Source: Chrysaora quinquecirrha
Lineage: Eukaryota; Cnidaria; Scyphozoa; Semaeostomeae; Pelagiidae
Reading direction: 5' to 3'
NCBI GenBank assembly: GCA_014526335.1
Contig: JACTAT010000354.1
Span: forward strand, 56,947-120,946
DNA length: 64,000 nucleotides
Part shown: piece after piece, positions 1 to 10,955 of the stretch
Numbering within the stretch: position 1 is the stretch's first letter
Layout of the letters: every line of letters starts with the position of its first letter
Notes under the pieces: model-generated
What the model was told of the DNA's origin: nothing
Database searches by the model: none
Seen by the model: the letters and a program-made list of their open reading frames with translations, nothing else
Made by a program: the position numbers and the translations under genes

Positions 1-105
1 ACAGATCAGTGCATGTCGATGTCATATTTATTTCGATTGGGTTATTGTTTTGGGAAGATTCTCGACATTCTCATGTGTGCCAATTTTCGTGTAAAGATGG
101 GGGGT

Positions 106-130
106 TGATGATGATGATGATGATGATGAC

Positions 131-172
<42 letters not shown>

Positions 173-266
173 AATGATGATGATAATGATGATCATGGTG
201 ATGATGATGATGATGATGATGATATTCATGATTATGATGGAAATGACATGATGGTGATTCTTGCGT

Positions 267-327
<61 letters not shown>

Positions 328-545
328 ATTCTGATAATCATGGAAATGACATAATGATGATTTTTGCGTTGATGATGATGTTGATGATGCTGATGATGAT
401 CACGATGATGATGATCATATTGATCGTGATGATGATGATATTGATCGTAATGATGATGATATTGATCGTGATGATGATGATCATGATGGTGGTCACAATA
501 ACAATAACGATTATGATTATAATAGCGATTTTTATGATGACGACG
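106..545. repeat. (GAT)n microsatellite
   Basis: Nearly continuous GAT/ATG triplets with scattered interruptions such as ATAATG, GATCAT and TTGATCGT. It lies directly downstream of the 3' end of the minus-strand LINE reverse transcriptase ORF, so it probably grew from the simple-repeat tail of that LINE. Long poly-Met, poly-His and poly-Asp ORFs here are repeat artefacts. Confidence 0.95.
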
Positions 546-3530
546 ATGATAATAGTCCTTCGGACATTGCGAAAGCATTGCTATGTTTAATAAGTGTTTT
601 AAATTTGCAAATAGTTTCAGAAACTTTGACCTCATCCGCAATCGTGTTCGACAAAAAGCTCCCAATATAAGCTACACTTTGTTTACCGTAGGCAACAGTT
701 TTATACTTCGGCACTTGCAGCCGGTTGTTAATTCTCAGATCATATTGTGAAATTTTTCTCAGAAAAATTTCTTTCATAAAAGTTGGATTGAGGTCATTAT
801 TTGTTTTGAAGATCTCCGTGATCAGCAGTTGTAAACTTTTCTTGTGAACGGTCACTGAATTGTCCTTTTGCAAAAGAGTTAAATTGTCTGATTCTTTGTC
901 ACCATAAGCTATCCTCAGAGCTTTTTCGTGGATGCGATTTATCTTATTATTCGTATGTCTATCGTAAAACATCCAAATGAGGGGACAGTAATTGAATTGT
1001 GATAGAACAAACGCCTGCATAATTTGTTTTAATTTGTCACCGCTGATATAACAGGCTATTCTAGATAACGCATGTAATTTTTGGTTAGCCTTTTTACATA
1101 ATGTATTAAAGTGTGACTTAAACGTTAATTTCTTGTCTAAGGTTACGCCTAATAATTTTTCTTCAGCGCTTTCCGAAATTACCTCATCATCTATTTTTAT
1201 TGTTTCTTCAATGTTGTCGTTACCGAAAGTCATCAAATGACATTTTGATTTGTTCAGTTTCATGCAGTTGTTGTCAAACCATTCTGCACTTTTAGAGACA
1301 TCATTTTCCAGTCTTACTATTGCTGCATCGATGTTACTATCACAAGTATAGCACGTTGTATCGTCAGCGTAGTTACATATTTCAGTGTCCGTTACATAGA
1401 ATAAATCATTTATAAATATGTTAAACAGGAGAGGTCCCAGAACTGACCCTTGTGGGACACCAATAGTTGTATCTCTGAAAGAGCTGAAAGCTCCATTTAC
1501 TTTAACTGTTTGCACTCTATTTTGTAAATAACTATGGATGAGACAAAAAGCTTCTTTGTCTGCTCCGTAGCTGGCTAGTTTTGCTATCAAAAGTTTATGG
1601 TTTATGCAATCAAAAGCCTTCGAGACTCGAGAGATCCATGAAAACAGCTGCAGCATTTTCGCGATCATCTAATGCCCTTTTCAAACTTTCAACAAATCTA
1701 AGAAGAGCGTGTTGTGTATTATATCCTTTTCGGAAGCCACAGAGCAGTGGCGATAGAAAATTATTTGCGAATCGCTTCAGCTGTGTTTCTATAATTCTTT
1801 CATAAACTTTTGATAAGCTGGGCAAAATTGTGATGGGCCTGTAGTTCTTTTTACAAAAAGCATCGTCCTTCTTGAAAATAGCCTTAACGTCACCCCTTTT
1901 TAGTTCATCAGGGGAAAGTGGATTGTAAGATATTGGCATTTAGTTGTTGGTGCAAGATAGGAGCGATAATATCTTGATTTTTCTTTATGATCTTTGTTGG
2001 TAAACTATTAATTGGTGATGCTTTTGAGGGATTCAGCAGTGAAATTTGATTTAAGGAGTCTTCAAGCGTTACTTGTTCAAAATTAAAAGTTTCGGAATGT
2101 GTCAAATTTTCCCTTATCTTTATTATGCTTGGATGGTTTTTGTATTTTTCAATAGCCTCATCTATAGGGTCTTCTATTCCATCCGTGGAGGATAAATACG
2201 TTTCATTTTCCTTAATATCTAGATCTTTTGTTATGTTGGTAAAGTGTTCATTAAATATAGTTGCAATTTGTATATCGTCAGTTATCAAATTGCCGTCCTC
2301 AACAAGAGAGATGGATGGAGAGGCTTTGATTTTGTCTGCAAACACAGGTTTGACAGTTTTCCAAAACTTACGATTATCAGTAAAGCATTTTACATCTAAT
2401 TTATTATAGTAGTCCTTTTTTGTTTTTCGAAGTAGTGAAACACATTTGTTTCTTTGTAACTTGTACGCATTATGATTTTCTGTCGATCTTACATTATTGT
2501 ATTTATTTTTCAATTTGGAGCGATGCATTATGGCCTTGCGAAGGGTTTTAGTCATAAAAGGCCCATCATTTGCCCGAACAAATTTTTTCTTAACGGGAGC
2601 ATGCTGATCGAGTGTATTCATCGTAATGGTATTGAATGAAGCGTAATCTCCCCTATACTTCGACAATATATTTCTTTGAAAGTCATGTCTGAAGCTTTCG
2701 TCATCGAATTTTTTGTAATCTCGGTAGGTGATCAGTTTAGGACTTCGTTTTGTAAACCCTGTCTTCAAGACTGTTACTATCATAGCGTGAAAGTCAGATA
2801 GTCCCGTCTCAATAGTTGAAGTATGCTGAAAATTATTTTGCCTGTTAGTCAGGATCAGGTCAATACATCGGGGACTAGCCGACTTAAAACAAGTTGGGTT
2901 CTTGACTATACTGCTTAAATTATAATGGTCCATGAAATCACTGATGACAGTTTCGCTTATTTCAGAGTTGAAATCACCCATTATAACTATGTTTTCGTAC
3001 TTGTTATTGAAAGTATCTAGCATTTTTTCAATCTCATCGAAAAAATATTGTTCACATTGAGAGGGGGGTCGATATATGCCTAGAAAAAGCCACTTTTGTT
3101 TTCTCGAGTTTAACTCTAGTACTATTACCTCAATATCAGGTGGAAACTTGTGGTCCTGGAGTTGTTTAATGGGGACCCCATCCCTGGCATATATCAAAAG
3201 ACCACCTCCATTTTTATCTCTATCACGTCTAAAGGGCGTCATATAACCATCAACCATAAATTCACTTGTTTGAAAACTACTATCGAGTTTTGTTTCGGCA
3301 ATTGTCAAGATATCAATACTCTCAAAGGTTGGTTTAAGCATTTCAAATTTGTTTCTTATAGAAGTAATGTTAAGATGTGCCATAATTAAACCATTTTTAC
3401 CTTTGTATCATATTGATTTTAATTTCTCTAGCGGGTTTTCTTCAGTAGGTTTTGTTATAGGCCTATCGTCTTCAGTGACATCATGAACCAACGTTTCAGG
3501 GTAGCAATCGGTATCTTTTATGGTATCATA
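532..3530 (-). pseudogene. LINE 1 ORF2: endonuclease plus reverse transcriptase, frameshifted
   Basis: The endonuclease part (3383 to 1908) opens with AHLNITSIRNKFEML and contains IAETKLD, GIYRPP, MGDFNSE and SDFHAM, the usual apurinic-endonuclease-like blocks. The frame then shifts near 1925 into the RT fingers (KKNYRPITILPSLSKVYE, then GFRKGYNTQHA) and shifts again near 1640 just before SKAFDCINHKLL. The palm carries GVPQGSVLGPLLFNIFIND and the catalytic NYADDT box, followed by a normal thumb region. An acidic leader reading toward 3530 is separated from the endonuclease by a single TGA. The three fragments lie in three different frames, so no intact protein is made. The 3' terminus grades into GAT repeats. 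Confidence 0.9.
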
Positions 3531-3536
3531 TATCGG

Positions 3537-4920
3537 TCAGTGATTAAAAAAATTTAAAAAGTTTCTTGATAACGTACTGTCTCCTGATCTGTTTAGGTGT
3601 AGTCGACTGCCATTCAGGTGTTTCTCACTATCAATGTTTTCATTATCAATAAAATCTATGTTCTCTTCATGACACATGTCTCTCAGAATATCATTTGTTC
3701 TAGATCTTTTTCCTTCCATATTGTCTCCACGTTGAATAAGGCCAGACACGACCATCTTTGTCTCCTTGTATTTGCAACCAATCGTCTTCGTTAATGTAAT
3801 GATTTCTGTTGATATGTCCAATGGAGATTTTTCTGTCCTCAGATCATTCGTACCACAGTGCATAATAATTGTGTCAGGCTTCTTGTCCAGAGAATGCTTG
3901 CTATAACTTTCCATGTCCTTTATTGTCGCACCGGAAAAACTTTTTACATATATTTCATCATTTCTTGGTATTCTCCTCTTTAGCCTCCAGGCGTCTATAT
4001 TTTTCACCATAGAATCGCCTAATATGATTGTTTTCTTTCTCTCTTCTGTGGCTCTTCTGTTTTCTCTGTTCGTGCTTGCTTCGTTACTGGTGCTTTGATT
4101 TGGCTTTTTGTTTTCTGTTGGTGGAGAAGAAATTTCATCTTCATCTGATGCAACGTAGACAGCAGTGCTTGATTTTTCTTTTGTAATTTGTTGTTTATTC
4201 GCTTTGTTTATCTTCTTGGTATTCGCTTTTGTCCTCTGTTCTTTGATGGATTTTGTTAGTTCTGAATTTATGTCCTCCAAAACAATTGGTGTTTGTTCAA
4301 TCACGTTTTTTTTCTGTATTGTTCTTTACATTTCCAGAAGATTAACCCTCACGCCTGTTGCAAGCATCTTGGGAGATGTTACATGTTGGTTTTCCTTGAC
4401 AGCAATTTTTCTGCAGCAAAATTTCGTTTCTTTCTCTTTCCTTATCAATAATATTCTGCAGATCTACCACCGATTTTGCCAATAATGCAAAATTATTGTA
4501 AATATCGCTGGTAGAGCTTCCCTGTACATGATGTTGAGATGAAATTTTTGCCTCTGCCTCGCTGTTGTTCGTTTACGTGTATGCATCATTTCTGGGAGGG
4601 GCACCGCGAGGAAATTCTTCTGGTGAAATCTGTGTTGCGACTGTCTCGAGTTTTGGTGTTTCTTGCCACATCTTGTAAATATTTTTCGACACTTCAAATG
4701 TATCCTTCCAGTCTAACATTACAGATTCATTCTGAAAAGATATGATACCTCTTTCGGCAATTTCTTGTAAGGCAGATTTTGCTTCGTCGATACTTAGGCC
4801 AAAGTGGCTGCACGCTTCTTTTATTATCAATTCCTTTTCTAGTTTCTTTTTCTTAACCATTTTCAAGCAACGAACAACATCTAGTATTAATCTTAGCTTT
4901 ATTTCCCTCAAGAAAGTCAT
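3537..4920 (-). pseudogene. LINE 1 ORF1 with C-terminal SGNH esterase domain, frameshifted
   Basis: The C-terminal ORF (4304 to 3537, 255 aa) starts with a Lys/Ser/Thr-rich linker, then shows SGNH blocks: ILGDSMVKN (block I, Ser in GDS), HCGTNDLR (block III, Asn in GTND) and SRLHLNRSG (block V, catalytic His). The N-terminal part (4920 to 4573) is in another frame and is lysine-rich and helical, and a short third-frame segment around 4515-4305 links them. In CR1-like elements ORF1 is a chaperone-like RNA-binding protein and the esterase may act on lipids or membranes, though its role is not settled. The frame breaks make the copy inactive. Confidence 0.82.
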
Positions 4921-4943
4921 TTCACTGAATATAGATATAAATT

Positions 4944-5690
4944 TTATGAAAAATCGAAGACAAAAATATTACACGTCTGTCCCCAGAATGACTTGGAGAA
5001 TGCTATGAAATCCTCCAACGCAAAAAGCACACCACCAACATGATTACTGTTGCCAAAACCAAAAACACCAGCACCTGCGGGAATTGTACAGGCTGCATAG
5101 GAAACATCACCAGAATTATTGGATAAAACAACTATGACTTTGTACAAAGTGTTCTTCATTGATGCTTTCATACGCACATCAAAATACGTATAGTTTAAAA
5201 CTTTTGCCACAGAGAATGATCTTATGTATCCTTCGTAAAGGAACTGGAAGGATTTAAGCCTTTTGTAGGCTGTACTCTTCAATTTGATATGCTTGAACTT
5301 TGTTGTTCGAATGACAAGATAATCGTACAGCTGGACAAAAGAAAAAATTGGAGATCCTCTGAGATCGGATGTCTACGGCAAATGGCTGCATTTATTCTTA
5401 AAAATTGTTTCGTAAGTGCAGTGATCTTCATTTGCTTCTTTAACTTGGTTTGCTGAACACAAACTGTCGTATTCTTGCCTCTGTATCCGCGAAAGAATGG
5501 CAAAGGCCTTTAGAATAAGCTCCGACTTTGGCCCAGACATTTTCTCTTTATAAGCAGCCAAAATTACTCTCAATTCTTTCACAGTTACATTTTCTTAAAT
5601 CATCAAGAGAACTAACAGATTTCTTTTCGGGTAACAGCGATTTGAACTGATCCTTTATTACCGACAAAAAAAGTGAATAATGTCAGAACA
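4944..5690 (-). pseudogene. SAP/SWIM-domain gene relic (YqaJ-associated type)
   Basis: Three overlapping minus-strand fragments read as one protein. From 5' to 3' they hold a SAP-like helix-extended-helix (ELRVILAAYKEKMSGPKSEL near 5570-5515), a linker with LYDYLV and YKRLKSFQFLYEGY, and a SWIM-type segment near 5140-5020 (AACTIPAGAG ... GNSNHVGGVLFALEDF). SWIM fingers have a CxC then CxH pattern; here the second Cys reads Ile and the Cys before His reads Ser, so the zinc site is lost. Genes with this order in invertebrates often continue into a YqaJ-like nuclease, but that part is absent: the sequence stops at the 5' end of LINE 1. Frameshifts near 5590 and 5380 also break it. Family assignment is from memory. 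Confidence 0.6.
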
Positions 5691-5820
5691 GTTTCCAAAA
5701 CTAAACTGAAGAACTGGTGTTATACGCGCGTGCGTGCCTCGCTTTGGTTGACTACAACCTTCGCCTCATTTTCAAATGCCAGTCTCTCAATCAAAATGAA
5801 TTGAGGAAAAGGTCTATTTT
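5691..5820. other. Spacer with no recognised feature
   Basis: Short unique-looking sequence between the SAP/SWIM relic and the left arm of the large inverted repeat. It has one GC-rich patch (cgcgcgtgcgtgcc near 5725) and no ORF or RNA gene that I can support. Confidence 0.5.
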
Positions 5821-6072
5821 AGACAGGGAAATAGTTGTAAAAACTAAGGAAGTGCCTAACCTACATGTTTTTGGTATGATTCGATAGAGAATCGACAGGA
5901 GAACCCAAATCCGAGATGGGCCCTTGCGAAAAGTTTACGGCAATCACGTGATAAATGACGTCATCAGAGGGCCTAAAATCACCTAAAATCTCTTAGAACT
6001 TTGGTCATAAAAGTTTTACGAGCTTGATATTACCACCATTCAAAAGCTTGCGAAGAGTGCTTTCTGTTGAGG

Positions 6073-6085
6073 TATATATAAATAG
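6073..6085 (+). promoter_or_regulatory. TATA-box-like element, left arm
   Basis: TATATATAAATAG lies about 140 bp upstream of the ORF start at 6225 and is mirrored in the right arm. A TGACGTCA palindrome follows about 40 bp downstream. The position fits a core promoter for the element's ORF, but nothing beyond sequence and position supports this. Confidence 0.4.
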
Positions 6086-6224
6086 AGTTTGCTGATGTCA
6101 GCAGTTTTCGTCGATGACGTCATCAAATTTTTTATCTGCTCCTTTGTCCATGAAAAGCCTGTGTGGCTGTAACACATCAAATATCAATGTATTCTAAAGC
6201 TATTAGAGTAGAGTTAGGCAGTGA

Positions 6225-6930
6225 ATGCAACATAATCGCCATGGTTACAAAGGGTACAAAGCCCCATGGGTAGACAATGAAGTTATTGCAGAAGGTTCAG
6301 CTGACAAAGTTGCTGACGGAAACCACTATTACCGGAGTATGCGCCTTCACAAAGAAAGCTTCAATGCTCTTATTCAGTTTAGAGTTGAAATACTGACGTC
6401 AGAGTTAAAATACGCAACAATTGACGCTAATCTATTTTAACATCTTCAAAATCTGCAACCAGATCCAGATGCAATGCGTCTCAATTCCCTAATACATTCA
6501 AAACGTTTCTGTGCGCTTGTTAATATTGATATCATTATGCCATGAAATGCTACAAAAATGCACATGACAGTTGCTTACCTCTATGATGTATCATCCCTTT
6601 TAGCACTCGCTTTAGCAGTAAGAGAAGGAAACATTCAGCTACACTTGCAAGCAGAAAGAGACATGCTCAGCCAATGCTTTGCGTTTGATCATATTAACTA
6701 CGCAAGATACTAATCTTATCACAATGTCTACTTAGGAAATTTGGAGCTAACTAGAGACCCTGCTTATGAAGATCTACAAAAACGAGGCTTTGGCGCAGCT
6801 TAAGTGGTGACAAGTTTTCATGCATACATAGGGGCCTTATTACCGAGTTCTTCAACGGTGAGACCAAGCGAAGTGCTGGTCCCCACCAATTGGGTTACAG
6901 TACCGTAAGAGTACCCTGCAAACACATGGG
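6225..6930 (+). pseudogene. Repeat-family ORF of unknown function, left copy
   Basis: An open start (71 aa, MQHNRHGYKGYKAPWVDNEV) is followed by decayed coding sequence reading VAYLYDVSSLLALALAVREG, LQAERDMLSQCFAFDHINYA and NVYLGNLEL with intervening stops and frame changes. I recognise the block order (YLYDV, LHLQAERDML, FAFDHINYARY, AGPHQLGYST) as a multi-copy ORF common in cnidarian genomes, whose biochemical role I do not know. The coding sequence stops abruptly where the arm ends near 6941, so this copy lacks the C-terminal part still visible beyond the right arm. The inverted twin is at 8126-7132. Confidence 0.6.
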
Positions 6931-7131
6931 TTCTGATTCCCACGGATCCTGATTCGCTGAGTTATTAAGGATTTTAGGTGATTTTAGGTCCTTTGATGAC
7001 GTCATTTATCACAGATATTGGAACGCTTATTCCAAGCTTGCGACTTTGCTCAAGAGCTCTCAGAATGTTTGACGATCTTGTTTTAATACTGTCACTGCTT
7101 TCGGTATCTTCTTCTTTTCATCATTCCAGTG

Positions 7132-8126
7132 TCAATGTTCATATTTTTGATTGGTCCAAAGAATATACACTGTGTACAACAAATTGTATACACTGTACAT
7201 CTCCAACTTATGCTTTGCATCTATTTCAGTGCCAGTTGTCCAGTGTCGCGGTGCAGGATTAGCAAATGGATTCGAATTGTATGCCATCAGCATTTCTTTT
7301 AACTGCTGCACATGAGAAACGTGCATTTTACATACTCCAGCTGTCAGCTCTTTGGCACAGATGTTGAAAGCCTCATTTTTGCTCTCAGTTCTTGTTGACT
7401 CGTTGTATGAATATGCGAAATCAGAACCCATGTGTTTGCAGGGTACTCTTACGGTACTGTAACCCAATTGGTGGGGACCAGCACTTCGCTTGGTCTCACC
7501 GTTGAAGAACTCGGTAATAAGGCCCCCATGTATGCATGAAAACTTGTCACCACTTAAGCTGCGCCAAAGCCTCGTTTTTGTAGATCTTCATAAGCAGGGT
7601 CTCTAGTTAGCTCCAAATTTCCTAAGTAGACATTGTGATAAGATTAGTATCTTGCGTAGTTAATATGATCAAACGCAAAGCATTGGCTGAGCATGTCTCT
7701 TTCTGCTTGCAAGTGTAGCTGAATGTTTCCTTCTCTTACTGCTAAAACGAGTGCTAAACGGGATGATACATCATAGAGGTAAGCAACTGTCATGTGCACT
7801 TTTGTAGCATTTCATGGCATAATGATATTAATATTGACAAGCGCACAGAAACGTTTTGAATGTATTAGGGAATTGAGACGCATTGCATCTGGATCTGGTT
7901 GCAGATTTTGAAGATGTTAAAATAGATTAGCGTCACTTTTTGCGTAGTTTGACGTCAGTATTTCAACTCTAAACTGAATAAGAGCATTGAAGCTTTCTTT
8001 GTGAAGGCGCATACTCCGGTAATAGTGGTTTCCGTCAGCAACTTTGTCAGCTGAACCTTCTGCAATAACTTCATTGTCTACCCATGGGGCTTTGTACCCT
8101 TTGTAACCATGGCGATTATGTTGCAT
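7132..8126 (-). pseudogene. Repeat-family ORF of unknown function, right copy (longer)
   Basis: Same protein as the left copy, read from 8126 down, with the identical N terminus for 59 residues and a 2-bp difference afterwards that changes the end of the first ORF. It continues through the spacer as a 111-aa open segment (7467 to 7132) reading LGYSTVRVPCKHMGSDF-like sequence, then KELTAGVCKMHVSHVQQLKE and SNPFANPAPRHW. This C-terminal block, absent from the left copy, shows that the right copy is the parental, longer one and the left a truncated inverted duplicate. Internal stops near 7560-7720 make it non-functional. Confidence 0.6.
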
Positions 8127-8266
8127 TCACTGCCTAACTCTACTCTAATAGCTTTAGAATACATTGATATTTGATGTGTTACAGCCACACAGGCTTTTCA
8201 TGGACAAAGAAGCAGATAAAAAAATGTGATGACGTCATCGACGAAAAATGCTGACATCAGCAAATT

Positions 8267-8279
8267 CTATTTATATATA
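8267..8279 (-). promoter_or_regulatory. TATA-box-like element, right arm
   Basis: Mirror copy of the left-arm TATATATAAATAG, about 140 bp upstream of the minus-strand ORF start at 8126, with TGACGTCA near 8230 downstream. Same caveats as for the left arm. Confidence 0.4.
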
Positions 8280-8573
8280 CCTCAACAGAAAGCACTCTTT
8301 GCAAGCTTTTGAATGGTGGTAATATCAAGCTCGTAAAACTTTTATGACCAAAGTTATAAGAGATTTTAGGTGATTTTAGGCCCTCTGATGACGTCATTTA
8401 TCACGTGATTGCCGTAAACTTTTCGAAAGGGCCCATCTCGGATTTTGGTTCTCCTGTCGATTCTCTATCGAATCATACCAAAAACATGTAGGTTAGGCAC
8501 TTCCTTAGTTTTTTACAACTATTTCCCTGTCTATTTTGGATCATGTGACAATTGTTTTTCTCATACAAGATGT

Positions 8574-10508
8574 TTATTCATCAATTATACTTTTAAGCAA
8601 AAAGACATTGTTCGCAGTTCGCATTCCCGGTCTAAATCCTTGAAGATGATCAGCAAATATGTTATGGTTTTCAAATACTGTACGTAATCTATTGCTTAGT
8701 ATTTGATTGAAAAATTTTCCTAAACATGATGTTAACGTTATTCCTCTATAGTTTTTTGGTTCTAACTTATCACCGTTTTTGAAAATAGGTTTTACTGCCC
8801 CTTCTTTCCACGAATCCAGATAATTCCCTAAAACACTGTTGAACAAATTTTTTATTATTTGACTTCCTAATCTAATATTAATGAAAACTTTTATTATTTC
8901 ATTCGATATGTTGTCTAACCCTGTTGCCTTTTTACTTTTTAGTTTATTTCCTATTTGCAATATTTCTTGAATCGTTATTTCTTTATTTAGTTCTGTGTTT
9001 ATCGTTTGTAATTCATTTTTGGACATGTCGCTTCTCAGCATTTTTATCTCTGGGTGCTCAGAGCTAACAGATGTTTTTATGTTGTCATTATAACCAAGAG
9101 ATTTGTAGAACTCCACCCATTTTTCCATTGGTATTTCATTTGAGGGGTCATTTCGTTCATTACTGCTAGTGAAGGATTTAATAACATTCCATTTTTCTTT
9201 TATATTGTTATTACTTAGATTATGGAGTTTTTCTAGTAATTTTTCTTTTTGCTTTCGCTTATTTTTTTTTATCAAACGTTTATAAACTTTTTTATTTTCA
9301 TGATATGTTTGTCTTATATTTATATTTTTAGGGAATTGGCACATAAGCTTGCCAAGTTTTGCTAGTTCTCGTCTTTTATCATAACATTCGTTATCGAAGG
9401 CTTTATTCTTTATTTCTTTTATTTTTCATTGTTTTTTTGATTTTGTTATATTTTTCTTTAAGCATGCGTTACTTGCTGCTATTAAAAATTGATGCAATCT
9501 ATCTCATTTCACTTTTGTGTCATCTATATTGTCTATATTATGTCGTAGTCCATTCAATCTTTCTCCTGTAAGATATTCAGTTAATTTTGACTTGCCCTCA
9601 GAATCATATCTAAATCTTGGTTTTACTTTTTCATATTTATCTGTTGTTTTATTCTTTTTAAAATTTTTTGAAATATTTATATCAATTTTACAGTTTATTT
9701 GGCAGTGGTCTGAAAATATTGTAATAGGTTTAACTGAAAAATGCTTGATTTTATGTAAGATACCTTCGCTGCATATTAAGTAGTCTACTGTACTAAATCC
9801 ATTAGTTTTATAACATGTAGGTTTTCCTGTTAGATCTCCTAAAGTACGACCATTAGCGATTTTTAGCCTATAGTTGAGACACAAGTCAATGAGATTTTGT
9901 CCTAAACTGTTCACAGTTTTATCTTTTGAGAACCTATTTGTAAATATGTTATCAGGTTCTTGTTCAGGGTCAGTGTTTCCGTATTTGTTTGTGTCATATT
10001 CTATGTAATCTTCTAACTCACCTATCCTACTGTTAAAATCACCACTTATTATAATATTGCCTAACTTAGAGTACTTATTTACTTCTTCTTTTAAAGTTTC
10101 AAAGCTATCTGTTATACGTCTTAGTGATGTTGAATTTTCTGGTATAATATAAACCAATCCAAAATATATATCTTTCTCTAATGAAAAATGCTCTTTTTTG
10201 AATTTTATCCACAAAAGATCATCATGCTCGCTATCAATTTTTGCTATCCCGTCCTTGTATTTATTTCGAAAATAGCAAATTAAACCCCCAGATGATCTTT
10301 TGCTGTTTCGATGCTCATTAATGCGATAAGATTGAAAGGTGCTGTACCCATTAATATCTATTTTTGAGGTTTTATTTGTGAATGTTTCGACTAGAAATAT
10401 TAAATCATAATTATAGATGTGTTCTTTTAGAAACATTTCATCGGTTAACTTTTTTTGTGTGAGACCATTAACATTAAAGGTGGAAAAATTTAATAGACTG
10501 TTTTTCAT
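8574..10508 (-). pseudogene. LINE 2 ORF2: endonuclease plus RT fingers, 3'-truncated
   Basis: The endonuclease ORF (10508 to 9504) opens FSTFNVNGLTQKK and contains IFLVETFTNK, GLVYIIPEN, IISGDFNSRIGE, STVDYLICS and FSDHCQI, the expected catalytic blocks ending in an Asp-His pair. The same frame continues past two nonsense codons (at 9504-9506 and near 9427) through FDNECYDKRRELAKLGKL into the RT part (9344 to 8574), which holds KSKKATGLDNISNEIIK, WKEGAVKPIFKNGD, KNYRGITLTSCLGKFFNQIL and LQGFRPGMRTANNVFLLK. It ends at SIIDE before the first catalytic Asp motif and the YADD box, close to the palindrome boundary. The retained frame with only two stops means a fairly young copy. Confidence 0.88.
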
Positions 10509-10685
10509 AATCCTTACAGACGAATAATACCTGGCATTGATAATCCTGGCTGGTTATCTTCTCTTTGTCTGGTTAGTAGGCAGGCAAAACCCATTGTTGT
10601 TGTAGTGGTTGTGACTGTGCCAGTTGATAGTGCGGAAATATCAGATGATGTTGTTGCGATTTCTGTTTCTCTTGGTTTTCAAAAA

Positions 10686-10803
10686 TCAGGGGTTGTTGTG
10701 GTTGAATCTTGAGATTTTGCAATTGCTGTTGTTGTTGCCAAAACTGTCGTGGAATTGCTTGCTGATGTTGGTAAAATGGTTGCTGCTGATGTGGGAAAAA
10801 TGG

Positions 10804-10836
<33 letters not shown>

Positions 10837-10955
10837 TGGGGCATTGGATTTTGATGTGATTGTTGTTTCTCATTATAGAACACAGCCGGTGCTTTTTGCA
10901 TGAAATTATTCTTATTTTGAAATGGGTCGTCTCTTTTTGTGTTCGAAGAACTTCG
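10686..10955 (-). pseudogene. LINE 2 ORF1 C-terminal tail, Asn/Gln-rich
   Basis: Reads KRDDPFQNKNNFMQKAPAVF, then HQNPMPQ, a run of about eleven Asn and further Asn/His/Gln-rich sequence, and stops shortly before the endonuclease ORF. It is separated from the SGNH-bearing ORF1 by the inserted block at 10951-11811 and appears to be its continuation, since the short palindromic site GTTCGAAGAAC occurs at both edges. The poly-Asn run comes from a (TTG)n tract at about 10803-10835. Confidence 0.5.

Larger units (their letters stand above)
532..4965 (-). mobile_element. CR1-like non-LTR retrotransposon (LINE 1)
   Basis: A nearly full-length two-ORF LINE on the minus strand. ORF1 (4920 down to 3537) ends in an SGNH hydrolase domain and ORF2 (about 3530 down to 532) holds an endonuclease/exonuclease/phosphatase domain followed by reverse transcriptase. 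An esterase in ORF1 is known for CR1-like LINEs. Both ORFs are broken by frameshifts and at least one in-frame stop, so this is a dead copy. The 3' end runs into the GAT microsatellite. The 5' end falls near 4965, inside a SAP/SWIM gene relic, which suggests insertion into that sequence. Confidence 0.88.
5821..8532. mobile_element. Large inverted repeat of two opposed element copies
   Basis: The left arm (about 5821-6941) matches the reverse complement of the right arm (about 7421-8532) almost base for base over 1.1 kb, with a spacer near 480 bp. Each arm encodes the same 59-residue opening (MQHNRHGYKGYKAPWVDNEV...), plus on the left and minus on the right. A block of about 43 bp (ATGACGTCATTTATCAC preceded by two GATTTTAGG-type units) occurs at 5948-5992 (inverted), 6970-7012 and 8360-8404, so the left copy alone (5948-7012) and the whole structure (5948-8404) are both bracketed by inverted copies of it. 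This suggests a DNA transposon with these ends that duplicated into a palindrome. The class is unknown to me. Confidence 0.75.

Noticed and set aside
9..665. Long poly-Met and poly-His/Asp ORFs on both strands
   Set aside because: They are the frames of a GAT microsatellite and have no other composition.
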